A stretch of DNA of 57,927 nucleotides from assembly GCA_045594025.1 (NCBI GenBank), contig JAZNXS010000002.1:1-57927 (forward strand), read 5' to 3'. The stretch is from Scatosoma sp045594025. Lineage in GTDB: Bacteria > Bacillota > Clostridia > Christensenellales > Borkfalkiaceae. How positions within the stretch are numbered: position 1 is the stretch's first letter; each line of letters opens with the position of its first letter. This document shows positions 1-8,319 of the stretch, one piece after another. Both the position numbers and the translations under genes were made by a program. Under the pieces are notes generated by a model, which had not been told where the DNA came from, searched no databases, and saw nothing but the letters and a program-made list of their open reading frames with translations.

Positions 1-35
1 TCGTATTCTTTCTTAACCTTGTTGGTGATTTTCTT

Positions 36-2513
36 TTACGCAAGCTCGTAATCCCACTTCATCAAACGTTCGGGGGTCACGTAGTTGGTTCCGGGAGGCA
101 ACAGCTTATCATCTAACGCCGCGTTGATGTCGTCCGCATTCCAAAGTTCGGGCATATCCTCCACGTTGACCACCGCGGACAGCGTATCCGCTACGTAATC
201 GTCAATGTAGCCCAAAATCTGTTCGTGCACGTTGCCGCTGCGAAGTACGTTCATACGTTCTTCGTAGATAACCAAACGCTGTTTGTTCATAACGTCATCG
301 TACTGCAATACGTTTTTACGAATACCGAAGTTTCTGCCTTCAATGTTCTTCTGCGCATTCTCCACACCGCGGGAGAACATTTTCGATTGCAACGCCGTGT
401 CTTCGTCCACCTTGAAAAGCGCGTAGAGCGCTTTCATACGCTCGCCGCCGAAACGAAGCACCAAATCGTCCTCCAAGGACAGATAGAATACCGACATACC
501 GATGTCGCCCTGACGGCCCGCACGGCCACGGAGCTGGTTGTCGATACGTCTGGATTCATGACGTTCTGTACCGATGATACAAAGGCCGCCCGCCGCGATA
601 ACCTTCGCCTTTTCTTCGTCCGTCTGCTTTTTATAGATTGCGTATACTCTCTGATATTCCTTGCGAAGTTCTAAAATTTCCTCGCTGACATCGGTGATAT
701 ACGTGCTGATTGCCAGCTCGATATCTTCATGCGCCGCGCCCGTTTCACGCAAGTATTTCTTCGCGAGATATTCGGGGTTACCGCCAAGCAAAATGTCGGT
801 ACCACGGCCTGCCATATTGGTGGAAATGGTCACCGCGCCAAAACGGCCTGCCTGCGCAACGATTTCCGCTTCGCGTTCGTGGTTCTTTGCATTCAAAATA
901 TTATGCTTAACGCCTACCTTTCTAAGCAAACGGGAAATTTCTTCCGATTTATCTACGGACGCCGTACCGACAAGGATCGGCTGACCACTTTCATGGCGTT
1001 GCATAATCTCTTCTACAATAGCACGCTTCTTCCCATCTACCGTGGGATAGAGGATGTCGGGCAGGTCGATACGCTGAATAGGTCTGTTGGTGGGAATTTC
1101 GACAACGTCCAAGGAATAAATCGTTCTAAATTCCGCTTCTTCCGTCTTCGCCGTACCCGTCATACCCGAAAGCTTCGCGTACAAACGGAAATAGTTTTGG
1201 AAGGTAACGGTAGCCTGCGTTTTATTTTCGCTGCGTACCTCTACCCCTTCCTTTGCTTCGATTGCCTGATGCAAACCGTCCGAATAACGGCGGCCAATCA
1301 TCAAACGGCCCGTAAATTCGTCAACGATGACGATTTCACCCTCGTGTACGATATAGTCTTCGTCACATTTGAACAGCTTATGCGCCTTGAGCGCCTGCTG
1401 AATGTGATGGTTCAAGTCCGCATGCTCGATGTCGGCAATATTGTCAATATGGAAAAATCTTTCCGCCTTTCTACTACCGCTTGTCGTCAGTTCTACCGTC
1501 TTGTCTTTACGGTTGATGATGTAATCCCAATCCTTTTCTTCAGCAAGGGACTGTCTACCGCCGGGAGCCGCACGCAAAGCCGCGTCTCTCTTTTCCGCAA
1601 GCTCTGCTTCATAGTTCGCCTGTTCTTCCAAGGTCATCTTGGTATAGTCGACAAACTCTTCTTCGTCTTCCTCCAAAACCACCTTTTTCTTCTTATCTTT
1701 TTTCTTATTCTTCTTATCGGCGCGAAGCGCTTCCATGCCTGCTTCTTCTACGTCTTTCAGCTCGTCGTCGAAGCCACCGGAAAGGGTACGTACCAGTTTA
1801 TCTACTTTGACGTACAAATCCGAGGATTTTTCACCGGGTCCGGAAATGATAAGCGGCGTTCTTGCTTCGTCGATCAAAATGGAGTCGACTTCGTCGACAA
1901 TAGCAAACGACAGATCGCGTTGTACCATCTGCGAAAGATCTTTCTTCAAGTTGTCACGAAGGTAGTCGAAACCGAATTCGTTATTCGTACCGTATACGAT
2001 ATCGCAAAGATATGCTTGGCGCTTTTCAGGATCGGACATACCGGGTACTACAACGCCTACCGTCAAGCCCATGAACTTATGCACCTTGCCCATCCATTCC
2101 GCGTCACGTTTTGCAAGGTAATCGTTTACCGTAACGATATGCACACTCTTGCCCGACAACGCATTCAAATACGCCGGCAACGTGGAAACGAGCGTCTTAC
2201 CTTCACCCGTACGCATTTCTGCAATACGGCCTTGATGCAAACAGATACCGCCGATAATCTGCACGCGGAAATGACGCATGCCCAAAACACGCTTCGCCGC
2301 TTCACGCAACGCCGCAAAAGCATCGTAAAGGATATCGTCAAGGGTTTCCCCTGCCGCCAATCTATCCTTGAATACCTGCGTTTGCGATTTCAGCGTTTCA
2401 TCGTCCATCGCCTGATATTTCGGCTCCAGTGCTTCTACCTCGTCTGCCATCTTGTTCAGCTTCATGAGGCTCTTTCTTCCGTCGCCACCCATCAAATACT
2501 TAATCAATCCCAT
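36..2513 (-). CDS. secA: Protein translocase ATPase SecA, C-terminus cut by an in-frame stop
   Basis: SecA is the motor ATPase that drives preproteins through SecYEG at the membrane. The 825-aa product shows a Walker A motif (TGEGKTL, about residues 102-108), a DEVD Walker B (207-210), a helicase-like second nucleotide-binding domain (TSTNMAGRGTD-type and RGRAGRQGD motifs) and the start of the helical scaffold (NVLQYDDVMNKQR). A Lys-rich then acidic insertion lies near residues 266-287. A GGAG ribosome site precedes ATG 2513. The reading ends at TAA 36-38, but the same frame continues to the window edge as KKITNKVKKEY, which looks like normal SecA helix. About 100 or more residues of scaffold and two-helix finger are therefore missing. 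Identity is certain; the stop may be a mutation or an assembly error. Confidence 0.95.
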   Translation of the reverse strand: MGLIKYLMGGDGRKSLMKLNKMADEVEALEPKYQAMDDETLKSQTQVFKDRLAAGETLDDILYDAFAALREAAKRVLGMRHFRVQIIGGICLHQGRIAEMRTGEGKTLVSTLPAYLNALSGKSVHIVTVNDYLAKRDAEWMGKVHKFMGLTVGVVVPGMSDPEKRQAYLCDIVYGTNNEFGFDYLRDNLKKDLSQMVQRDLSFAIVDEVDSILIDEARTPLIISGPGEKSSDLYVKVDKLVRTLSGGFDDELKDVEEAGMEALRADKKNKKKDKKKKVVLEEDEEEFVDYTKMTLEEQANYEAELAEKRDAALRAAPGGRQSLAEEKDWDYIINRKDKTVELTTSGSRKAERFFHIDNIADIEHADLNHHIQQALKAHKLFKCDEDYIVHEGEIVIVDEFTGRLMIGRRYSDGLHQAIEAKEGVEVRSENKTQATVTFQNYFRLYAKLSGMTGTAKTEEAEFRTIYSLDVVEIPTNRPIQRIDLPDILYPTVDGKKRAIVEEIMQRHESGQPILVGTASVDKSEEISRLLRKVGVKHNILNAKNHEREAEIVAQAGRFGAVTISTNMAGRGTDILLGGNPEYLAKKYLRETGAAHEDIELAISTYITDVSEEILELRKEYQRVYAIYKKQTDEEKAKVIAAGGLCIIGTERHESRRIDNQLRGRAGRQGDIGMSVFYLSLEDDLVLRFGGERMKALYALFKVDEDTALQSKMFSRGVENAQKNIEGRNFGIRKNVLQYDDVMNKQRLVIYEERMNVLRSGNVHEQILGYIDDYVADTLSAVVNVEDMPELWNADDINAALDDKLLPPGTNYVTPERLMKWDYELA

Positions 2514-2553
2514 TAGAAAAAACTCCGATAGATTTATTTTTCATTCATTTTCT

Positions 2554-2581
2554 ATTGTACAATATTTTACCAGAAAATCAA
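2554..2581 (-). promoter_or_regulatory. Candidate secA promoter
   Basis: On the minus strand TTGATT (2576-2581), a 16-bp spacer and TACAAT (2554-2559) precede secA by about 40 bases. The -35 is imperfect. Confidence 0.45.
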
Positions 2582-2602
2582 AGCATTTTTTAGCGGTTTT
2601 CG

Positions 2603-2625
2603 CAAAAAATCCCCCTATGGGGGAT
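2603..2625 (-). terminator. Terminator-like hairpin facing secA
   Basis: ATCCCCC (2609-2615) pairs with GGGGGAT (2619-2625) across a 3-base loop. On the minus strand it is followed by six T. It lies between the asnA promoter and the secA promoter, so it either insulates secA or attenuates transcription that starts further upstream. Confidence 0.5.
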
Positions 2626-2736
2626 AAATATTTGTCGAATCCTCTTATTTATACCCATTATCCCGCCATTTGACACAGCTTTATTGCATATTTTTTGCTT
2701 TTCCTTTGCGGAAACTTTGCGTTTCGTCATAAACCG

Positions 2737-2766
2737 TTGACAATCCGTGTAAAAATATGGTATACT
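2737..2766 (+). promoter_or_regulatory. asnA promoter
   Basis: TTGACA (2737-2742), an 18-bp spacer and TATACT (2761-2766). The gene starts 32 bases after the -10, preceded by AGGTGG. Confidence 0.8.
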
Positions 2767-2798
2767 GTGTGCAATATTCCTTTTAGGTGGAGTAGACT

Positions 2799-3806
2799 AT
2801 GAGTAAAGTGATTATTCCGAAACATTATAAACCGGTGCTGGGCATGTACGATACGCAGACGGCAATCGGGCTTTTAAAGCGTACTTTTGAAGAGCGTTTA
2901 TGCCTCGCTTTGAACCTTAAACGCGTATCTGCCCCCCTCTTTGTCGATCCTTCGACAGGTTTAAACGACGATTTAAGCGGTGTGGAACGCCCTGTAAAAT
3001 TCGACCTGAAAGAAACGGGAAAGGACGCCGTTGTCGTCCACTCTTTGGCGAAATGGAAACGTATGGCGCTCGCCGCATACGGATTCTCGGAAGGGGAAGG
3101 CTTATACACGGATATGAACGCCATTCGCCGCGATGAGGAAATGGATAATCTCCACTCCGTCTATACCGATCAATGGGACTGGGAAAAAATCATCACCAAG
3201 GAAACGCGCACGGAAGCGTATTTAAAAAAGGTGGTGCAGGGCATTGTCGGCGCGATTTGCGATACGTTGGACTATCTGAAATGCCGCTATCCGCAACTAG
3301 ACGTAGAACTTTGCCGCACGGTAACTTTTATCACGTCGCAAGAGCTAGAGGACCTCTACCCCAACCTGACCGCAAAAGAACGCGAAAACGCTTACTTGAA
3401 AGAACATAAAACCGTATTCATCATGAAAATCGGCGACAAGCTGAAATCGGGCAAACCGCACGACAGCCGCGCGCCCGACTATGACGATTGGCAATTAAAC
3501 GGCGACATTATGTTTTGGAACGAGCGCTTAGGCTGCGCATTTGAAATCTCGTCCATGGGTATCCGCGTCGATGAAAAATCGTTAGATGAACAGCTGAAAA
3601 AAGCAAACGCCGACGACCGTCGCGAACTGCCTTTCCATAAGGCGCTGTTAAACGGCGAGCTGCCTTTGACGATGGGCGGCGGTATCGGGCAATCCCGGCT
3701 TTCTATGCTCCTTTTGGATAAGGCACATATCGGTGAAGTGCAGGTATCCCTTTGGGACGAAGAAACCAAACGCGTTTGCAAGGAAAACGGCATCGTATTG
3801 TTATAA
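2799..3806 (+). CDS. asnA: Aspartate-ammonia ligase AsnA
   Basis: AsnA makes asparagine from aspartate, ammonia and ATP in the cytoplasm. The 335-aa product matches the compact class II tRNA-synthetase-like family along its whole length. Visible segments include VPxGLNDDLSG-type substrate loop (STGLNDDLSGVERPV), HSLAKWKRMAL, MNAIRRDEE, and the C-terminal GGGIGQSRLSMLLL motif that contributes to ATP binding. Length equals the usual 330-340 aa. ATG 2799 follows the AGGTGG ribosome site. It is a single-gene unit between its own promoter and a strong terminator, diverging from secA. Confidence 0.96.
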   Translation: MSKVIIPKHYKPVLGMYDTQTAIGLLKRTFEERLCLALNLKRVSAPLFVDPSTGLNDDLSGVERPVKFDLKETGKDAVVVHSLAKWKRMALAAYGFSEGEGLYTDMNAIRRDEEMDNLHSVYTDQWDWEKIITKETRTEAYLKKVVQGIVGAICDTLDYLKCRYPQLDVELCRTVTFITSQELEDLYPNLTAKERENAYLKEHKTVFIMKIGDKLKSGKPHDSRAPDYDDWQLNGDIMFWNERLGCAFEISSMGIRVDEKSLDEQLKKANADDRRELPFHKALLNGELPLTMGGGIGQSRLSMLLLDKAHIGEVQVSLWDEETKRVCKENGIVLL

Positions 3807-3810
3807 AAGA

Positions 3811-3840
3811 AAACGGAGAGAAAAACTCTCCGTTTTTTGT
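3811..3840 (+). terminator. Terminator of asnA
   Basis: AAACGGAGAG (3811-3820) and CTCTCCGTTT (3826-3835) form a 10-bp stem with a 5-base loop, followed by a T-rich tail. Confidence 0.9.
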
Positions 3841-3886
3841 TTTCAATCCACACCTGCCTATTCCATTTTGCGTGTATCGGATAAGA

Positions 3887-3916
3887 ATACCGCCGCCGAG
3901 CACTCGGCGGCGGTAT
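3887..3916 (-). terminator. GC-rich hairpin downstream of metK
   Basis: A 14-bp perfect stem (3887-3900 with 3903-3916) lies just past the metK stop. The T tract on the minus strand is short and broken (TTCTTAT), so termination strength is uncertain. Confidence 0.6.
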
Positions 3917-3923
3917 ATTAAAT

Positions 3924-5087
3924 TCAAAGATATTTTTTCAATGCGTCAAGCTTGTCCGTTTGTTCCCACGTAAAGCCCTTATAGCCAAAATGCCCATAAG
4001 CCGCCGTCTTTCTGAAAACGGGTTTGCGCAAATCGAGGTCACGAATAATCGCATAAGGGCGAAGATCAAATTCCTTCTTTACCACTTCCGCAAGCTGTTC
4101 GTCGTTGAGCTTACCCGTACCGTGGCTATCCACGAATACGGAAACGGGGTTTGCAACGCCGATCGCGTATGCCACCTGAATTTCCACTTCGTCCGCAAGC
4201 CCTGCCGCTACAAGATTTTTAGCGATATAGCGGCAATAGTACGCCGCGCTTCTATCCACTTTCGTGGGATCTTTCCCCGAGAAAGCGCCGCCGCCGTGCG
4301 TACATCTGCCACCGTAGGTATCCACGATGATCTTTCTACCCGTCAAGCCGCTATCCCCTTCAGGGCCGCCGATTTCAAATCTGCCCGTGGGGTTGACGTA
4401 AATCTTCGTATTTTCGTCCATCAGTTCCTGAGGGATAATCTCTTCAATGACGTATTTCTTCATATCCGCGCGGATTTGTTCCTGCGAAACGAAGGCATCG
4501 TGCTGTGTGGAAACAACCACGGTATCCACGCGCTTTGCTACACCGTCTACGTATTCTACCGTCACCTGCGTCTTTCCGTCAGGACGCAAGTAAGGCAATA
4601 ATCCACTCTTTCTAACGTCGGTAAGACGCTTGGCAAGTCTGTGCGACAAGGACAGCGTCAACGGCATTAATTCTTTGGTTTCACGGCATGCATAGCCAAA
4701 CATCATACCCTGGTCACCTGCGCCGAGCTGATCCGCTTCGTCGCCCCCTTCCGTTTTCTTTTCCAAGGAAGCGTTTACCCCCATGGCAATATCGGGGGAC
4801 TGGGTATGGATTGCCGTGATAATTTTGCATTTATCATAAGCAAACGTACCGAAATCGTAGCCGATTTCCTTGATAATCTCACGCGCTTTTGCTTCGTAGT
4901 CGATATCCGCCGTCGTCGTCACTTCGCCCATAATCAACAAAGTATCAAACGCCGCGGCGCATTCGACCGCCGCCCTTGCAGTGGGATCGAGTGCTAAAAT
5001 AGCGTCTAAAATACCGTCGGAAATATTATCGCAAACCTTATCGGGATGCCCTTCGGTGACGCTTTCGCTGGTAAAAAACTTTTTCAT
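3924..5087 (-). CDS. metK: S-adenosylmethionine synthetase MetK
   Basis: Forms S-adenosylmethionine from methionine and ATP. Visible family signatures are the N-terminal TSESVTEGHPDKVCD (ATP/methionine site), GAGDQGMMFGYA, and GGGAFSGKDPTKVDRSAAY (phosphate-binding loop). The start is set at ATG 5087 (MKKFFTSES), which has AGAGGA 8 bases upstream; the ORF is open further upstream but those codons have no ribosome site and are not family-like. This gives 387 aa, close to the usual 380-400. It is transcribed alone from a strong promoter through a leader of about 90 bases. SAM feeds the methyltransferases and radical SAM enzymes of this window (RlmN, TrmO, RsmB) and LuxS recycling. Confidence 0.96.
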   Translation of the reverse strand: MKKFFTSESVTEGHPDKVCDNISDGILDAILALDPTARAAVECAAAFDTLLIMGEVTTTADIDYEAKAREIIKEIGYDFGTFAYDKCKIITAIHTQSPDIAMGVNASLEKKTEGGDEADQLGAGDQGMMFGYACRETKELMPLTLSLSHRLAKRLTDVRKSGLLPYLRPDGKTQVTVEYVDGVAKRVDTVVVSTQHDAFVSQEQIRADMKKYVIEEIIPQELMDENTKIYVNPTGRFEIGGPEGDSGLTGRKIIVDTYGGRCTHGGGAFSGKDPTKVDRSAAYYCRYIAKNLVAAGLADEVEIQVAYAIGVANPVSVFVDSHGTGKLNDEQLAEVVKKEFDLRPYAIIRDLDLRKPVFRKTAAYGHFGYKGFTWEQTDKLDALKKYL

Positions 5088-5178
5088 GTAAAAAATCCTC
5101 TTTTTAACATAGTTCATCGTTGCAGATGGGATTTACAACGAAGTTTCCACTCATGAAAAGAATATTCTTTCACTTGGG
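5088..5178 (-). promoter_or_regulatory. metK leader with hairpins, no recognised riboswitch
   Basis: The roughly 90-base leader can fold a TGAAAGAA/TTCTTTTCA hairpin and a CGTTG/CAACG hairpin. I do not see the conserved core of SAM-I or the SMK box, and no terminator is present. Confidence 0.35.
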
Positions 5179-5184
5179 CAATTT

Positions 5185-5213
5185 ATTATACCATCAAATA
5201 TGCCGTTTGTCAA
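5185..5213 (-). promoter_or_regulatory. metK promoter
   Basis: Minus strand TTGACA (5208-5213), 17-bp spacer, TATAAT (5185-5190): a consensus sigma-A promoter. Confidence 0.88.
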
Positions 5214-5238
5214 CTTATTCTAACGCCGCTTTACACGC

Positions 5239-5267
5239 TTGCAAATTTTTTTTATTCATGTTATACT
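5239..5267 (+). promoter_or_regulatory. Promoter of the PflX-like gene, start codon 8 bases after the -10
   Basis: TTGCAA (5239-5244), 17-bp spacer, TATACT (5262-5267). The only family-like start, ATG 5275, lies where transcription itself should begin, so a leaderless mRNA is expected. Confidence 0.6.
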
Positions 5268-5274
5268 ATTATCT

Positions 5275-6153
5275 ATGGATAATATCTTGCTTGAAAACTG
5301 CAAAATTTGTCCCGTAGAATGCGGCGCAAACCGTATCACGGGCGTGGGCGCTTGCGGCGTGGACGGTCTGCGCATCGCAAAATATTACCTGCACCCCTTT
5401 GAAGAGCCTTGCATTTCCTTTGAAAAGGGCAGCGGTACTATTTTTTTCGCAGGCTGTAATTTACGATGCGTCTTTTGCCAAAACTACGAAGTGTCCCGCG
5501 CAAAACGGGGCAAAGCCATTACCCCTACCGAGCTTACGGATATTTTTAAAGCCTTGGAGGATATGGGCGCAGAGAATATTTCTTTGGTGACGCCCTCCCA
5601 CCTCATTCCGTACCTGGTACGCGCATTTGAGATTTATAAGCCGAAAATTCCCGTGGTTTATAACACAAGCAGTTATGAAAAAGTCGATACGCTAAAACGC
5701 ATCGATCCTTACGTGGATATTTATCTTCCCGATATAAAGTTCTATTCCTCCGCCCTCTCCAAACGGTATTTGGGTAAGGAAAACTATTTTGACGTGGCAA
5801 GTGAAGCCGTTGCCTTTATGGCGAATGCCAAACCCACCGTCCTTACAAAAGCGGGCAAAATGCTTTCGGGCTGTATCGTACGGCATCTTGTGATGCCCCT
5901 TGCCACAAGCGATTCAAAATCCATTCTCAAATGGTTCGCACGCGAGTTGCCAAACAGCACGTATCTTAGCCTGATGAGCCAGTACACCCCTTTCGGGAAT
6001 ATCGAGGGCATGAAAGAACTTTCTCGTCCCATCACCGCAAGAGAGTACGACGCCGTTGTCGAAGCGGCAATATCGTTGGGCTTAGAAAATCGGTTATTCT
6101 GCCAAGAACGTAACTCCAGCGGCGAACGCTTTATTCCAAAATGGGATTATTAA
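5275..6153 (+). CDS. Radical SAM protein, PflX / pyruvate formate-lyase activase-like
   Basis: A 292-aa radical SAM protein of the PflX type (COG1313-like), a group related to pyruvate formate-lyase activating enzymes. It has an N-terminal Cys pair (CKICPVECGANR), the cluster motif CNLRCVFCQN that binds the SAM-coordinated 4Fe-4S cluster, and family segments SLVTPSHLIP, YNTSSYE and LPDIKFYS. The target is not known. ATG 5275 (MDNILLENC) is preferred over an open upstream extension. There is no ribosome site and a promoter -10 ends 8 bases before the ATG, so translation is probably leaderless. It faces away from metK and is followed by an unrelated gap. Confidence 0.85.
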   Translation: MDNILLENCKICPVECGANRITGVGACGVDGLRIAKYYLHPFEEPCISFEKGSGTIFFAGCNLRCVFCQNYEVSRAKRGKAITPTELTDIFKALEDMGAENISLVTPSHLIPYLVRAFEIYKPKIPVVYNTSSYEKVDTLKRIDPYVDIYLPDIKFYSSALSKRYLGKENYFDVASEAVAFMANAKPTVLTKAGKMLSGCIVRHLVMPLATSDSKSILKWFARELPNSTYLSLMSQYTPFGNIEGMKELSRPITAREYDAVVEAAISLGLENRLFCQERNSSGERFIPKWDY

Positions 6154-6156
6154 GTA

Positions 6157-6288
6157 TTATTCATCGAATACATGCCCCTTCCATTTTGTGATTTTTGCTG
6201 CTAATTTCGCCGCTTTTTCAGGCGATGCGAACAATATCTCCCGTTCGCAATGGCGCAGCTTTTTATATAAACTTTTTTTATCTTTCAT
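6157..6288 (-). CDS. Possible small protein, 43 aa
   Basis: This short reading frame fills the 184-base gap between the PflX-like gene and the ABC-F gene. The product starts MKDKKSLYKKLRH and is basic and helix-prone (ending KWKGHVFDE), which looks more protein-like than most random frames. There is no clear ribosome site; TATAAA on the minus strand upstream could be a -10. I do not recognise a family, and it may be spurious. Confidence 0.3.
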   Translation of the reverse strand: MKDKKSLYKKLRHCEREILFASPEKAAKLAAKITKWKGHVFDE

Positions 6289-6337
6289 TTGCAAATAACT
6301 TGCGCTTTCGGCGCAGATTTTATACTGTGAGGCGTCT

Positions 6338-8239
6338 ATGCTACTTTCTGCGGACAACTTAAATTTTGGATTCAACGGCGGTTCTCTTTTGGAAAACGTC
6401 TGTTTTTCCTTGAATGAGGGAGAGCGCGTCGGCTTAATCGGCGCAAACGGCGAGGGAAAAACGACCTTGATCCGTTTGATGTTGGGCGAGCTTGAGCCTG
6501 AAAGCGGTACGCTTTTCCGTAAAAACGGCATTCGAATCGGTTACCTTGCGCAAATGGGCGGTTACGATTCCCACAACACCGTTTTCGAGGAAATGCGTGA
6601 AATCTTCGCCGCCGACATCCGCGCCATCGCCGCCCTTCGTGAAACGGAAGAGAAAATTGCCCTTTCCGAGGAGGAGTCCTCGGAATATCGCGCGCTTTCC
6701 GCGCGCTATGAATCTCTCAACAAACAGATTGCGGCGAGGGATAGCTATAACTATGAAGTGCGCATTCGCACCGTGCTTAACGGCATGGGTTTTGAAAACA
6801 ATTACGAGCAGCCCATCCATACCATGTCCGGCGGCGAAAAAACGAGGTTGCAGCTTTGCCGTCTTCTTTTGGAAGATCCCGAACTTCTCATCCTCGACGA
6901 GCCTACCAACCACTTGGATATGAAAACGCTGTTTTGGTTGGAAGACTATCTTGCCACGTACAAAGGCGCGATCCTCACCGTCTCCCACGACCGTTATTTT
7001 TTGGACAAGCTTGTGTCCATCGTCTATGAAATCGAACATAAAAAGCTGTCCGTATTCAAGGGCAACTACACCAAATATAAAACGCTGAAAGCGGAAAAAG
7101 TGGCGCATATCCTCAAAGAGTACGAAAAACAACAAGAGGAACGCGCGCACATGCAGGAATACGTGGATAGGAACCTGGTACGCGCGTCCACGACAAAAAT
7201 GGCGCAATCTCGACGTCTTGCTTTAGAAAAAATGGAGCTCATCGAAAAGCCAGCGCTCCCCCCTACGCCCCCTCGCTTCACGTTCTCGTACACGGATAAG
7301 CCTTACGAGCGCGTTCTGGAAGTGGAGAACCTGCATTTGAGCGCAGGAGAAAAACTCCTTCTGAAAAATGCTTCCTTTGCGTTGACGCGCGGCGAAAAAT
7401 GCGCCGTAATCGGCGACAATGGCACGGGCAAGTCCACCCTCATCAAAGAAATTGTAAAAGGGAAAAATCCTGCAATACGTCTGGGCAGGTTTGTAAAAAT
7501 TGCCTGTTACGATCAAGAAAACGCAAACCTCGATCCCAACGAAACGGTCCTTGGAGAGCTTTGGGGCAGACACGTCACGTGGGACCAGACCAAAGTGCGT
7601 AATATCCTTGCGCAAGCAGGCTTGCCGGCAGAAGATATGGATAAAAAGGTGCGCATGCTTTCGGGCGGCGAACGCGCAAAGCTCGCCCTTGCCGTGTTCG
7701 AATGCGAAAACGGAAACTTCCTCATCCTCGACGAGCCCACAAACCACCTTGACTTACCTGCCAGAGAAAGCCTGGAAAACGCCTTAAAGACGTTCGACGG
7801 CACGTTGCTGTTCGTTTCCCACGACAGATACTTTATTCGCGCTTTAGCAGGAAAAATTATCGAGCTGGAAAATGAAACGGCAACCTCCTTTATGGGCTCT
7901 TACGACGAATACACCGCGCAAAAACAAGCCCTGCGCGCCGCTTTAAAAAGCGCTCAACCCACACCTACCCCCTCTATTTCGACAAAATCCGACAAAAAGG
8001 AAAGTTTTTATCGCACAAAAGAAGATCGCGCGGCCGACGCGCGCAGACGCACGCGCATTAAGAAAATAGAGGAAGAAATTATCGCCCTTGAAGAGGAAGA
8101 TGGAAAGCTTAACGCCGACCTCTCCAACCCTGCGGTAACCGCCGATTTTGCGCTTCTTACCAAAACGTGTAACCGCTTGGAGGAAATTAAAAATCGCTTA
8201 GAGTCGCTTTACAGCGAATACGAAAGTTTGGAAAATTAA
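6338..8239 (+). CDS. ABC-F family ATPase
   Basis: ABC-F proteins carry two ATPase domains with no membrane part; characterised members act on the ribosome. The 633-aa protein has Walker A GANGEGKTT (35-43) and GDNGTGKST, signature motifs MSGGE and LSGGE, two copies of the LDEPTNHLD Walker B, and SHDRYF switch regions. A charged interdomain linker (EYEKQQEERAHMQEYVDRNL) and a C-terminal coiled coil rich in Glu/Lys/Arg match the YdiF-like subgroup. Subfamily function (translation factor or antibiotic protection) cannot be told by eye. GAGG lies 5 bases before ATG 6338. A TATACT at 6321 ends only 11 bases before the start, so if that is the promoter the ribosome site would be lost. Confidence 0.92.
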   Translation: MLLSADNLNFGFNGGSLLENVCFSLNEGERVGLIGANGEGKTTLIRLMLGELEPESGTLFRKNGIRIGYLAQMGGYDSHNTVFEEMREIFAADIRAIAALRETEEKIALSEEESSEYRALSARYESLNKQIAARDSYNYEVRIRTVLNGMGFENNYEQPIHTMSGGEKTRLQLCRLLLEDPELLILDEPTNHLDMKTLFWLEDYLATYKGAILTVSHDRYFLDKLVSIVYEIEHKKLSVFKGNYTKYKTLKAEKVAHILKEYEKQQEERAHMQEYVDRNLVRASTTKMAQSRRLALEKMELIEKPALPPTPPRFTFSYTDKPYERVLEVENLHLSAGEKLLLKNASFALTRGEKCAVIGDNGTGKSTLIKEIVKGKNPAIRLGRFVKIACYDQENANLDPNETVLGELWGRHVTWDQTKVRNILAQAGLPAEDMDKKVRMLSGGERAKLALAVFECENGNFLILDEPTNHLDLPARESLENALKTFDGTLLFVSHDRYFIRALAGKIIELENETATSFMGSYDEYTAQKQALRAALKSAQPTPTPSISTKSDKKESFYRTKEDRAADARRRTRIKKIEEEIIALEEEDGKLNADLSNPAVTADFALLTKTCNRLEEIKNRLESLYSEYESLEN

Positions 8240-8259
8240 AAAAAACTTCCATAACCCCC

Positions 8260-8288
8260 TTGACAAAGATGTTATAATGTGATATCAT
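8260..8288 (+). promoter_or_regulatory. Promoter of the SPFH gene
   Basis: TTGACA (8260-8265), 17-bp spacer, TATCAT (8283-8288). A TATAAT at 8273 is too close to this -35 to be its partner. Confidence 0.6.
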
Positions 8289-8319
8289 TTTAATATCAAA
8301 ACCATAGGAGGTACATATA

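Noticed and set aside
36..38. Reassignment of TAA to an amino acid to explain the secA stop
   Set aside because: Many complete genes here end at TAA at the expected family length, for example asnA and the PflX-like gene.
729..2516. 595-aa open frame on the plus strand opposite secA
   Set aside because: It is the antisense shadow of a certain secA gene, has no family motifs, no ribosome site and no promoter.
5088..5178. SAM-I or SMK riboswitch upstream of metK
   Set aside because: None of the conserved core segments could be found and the leader is short.
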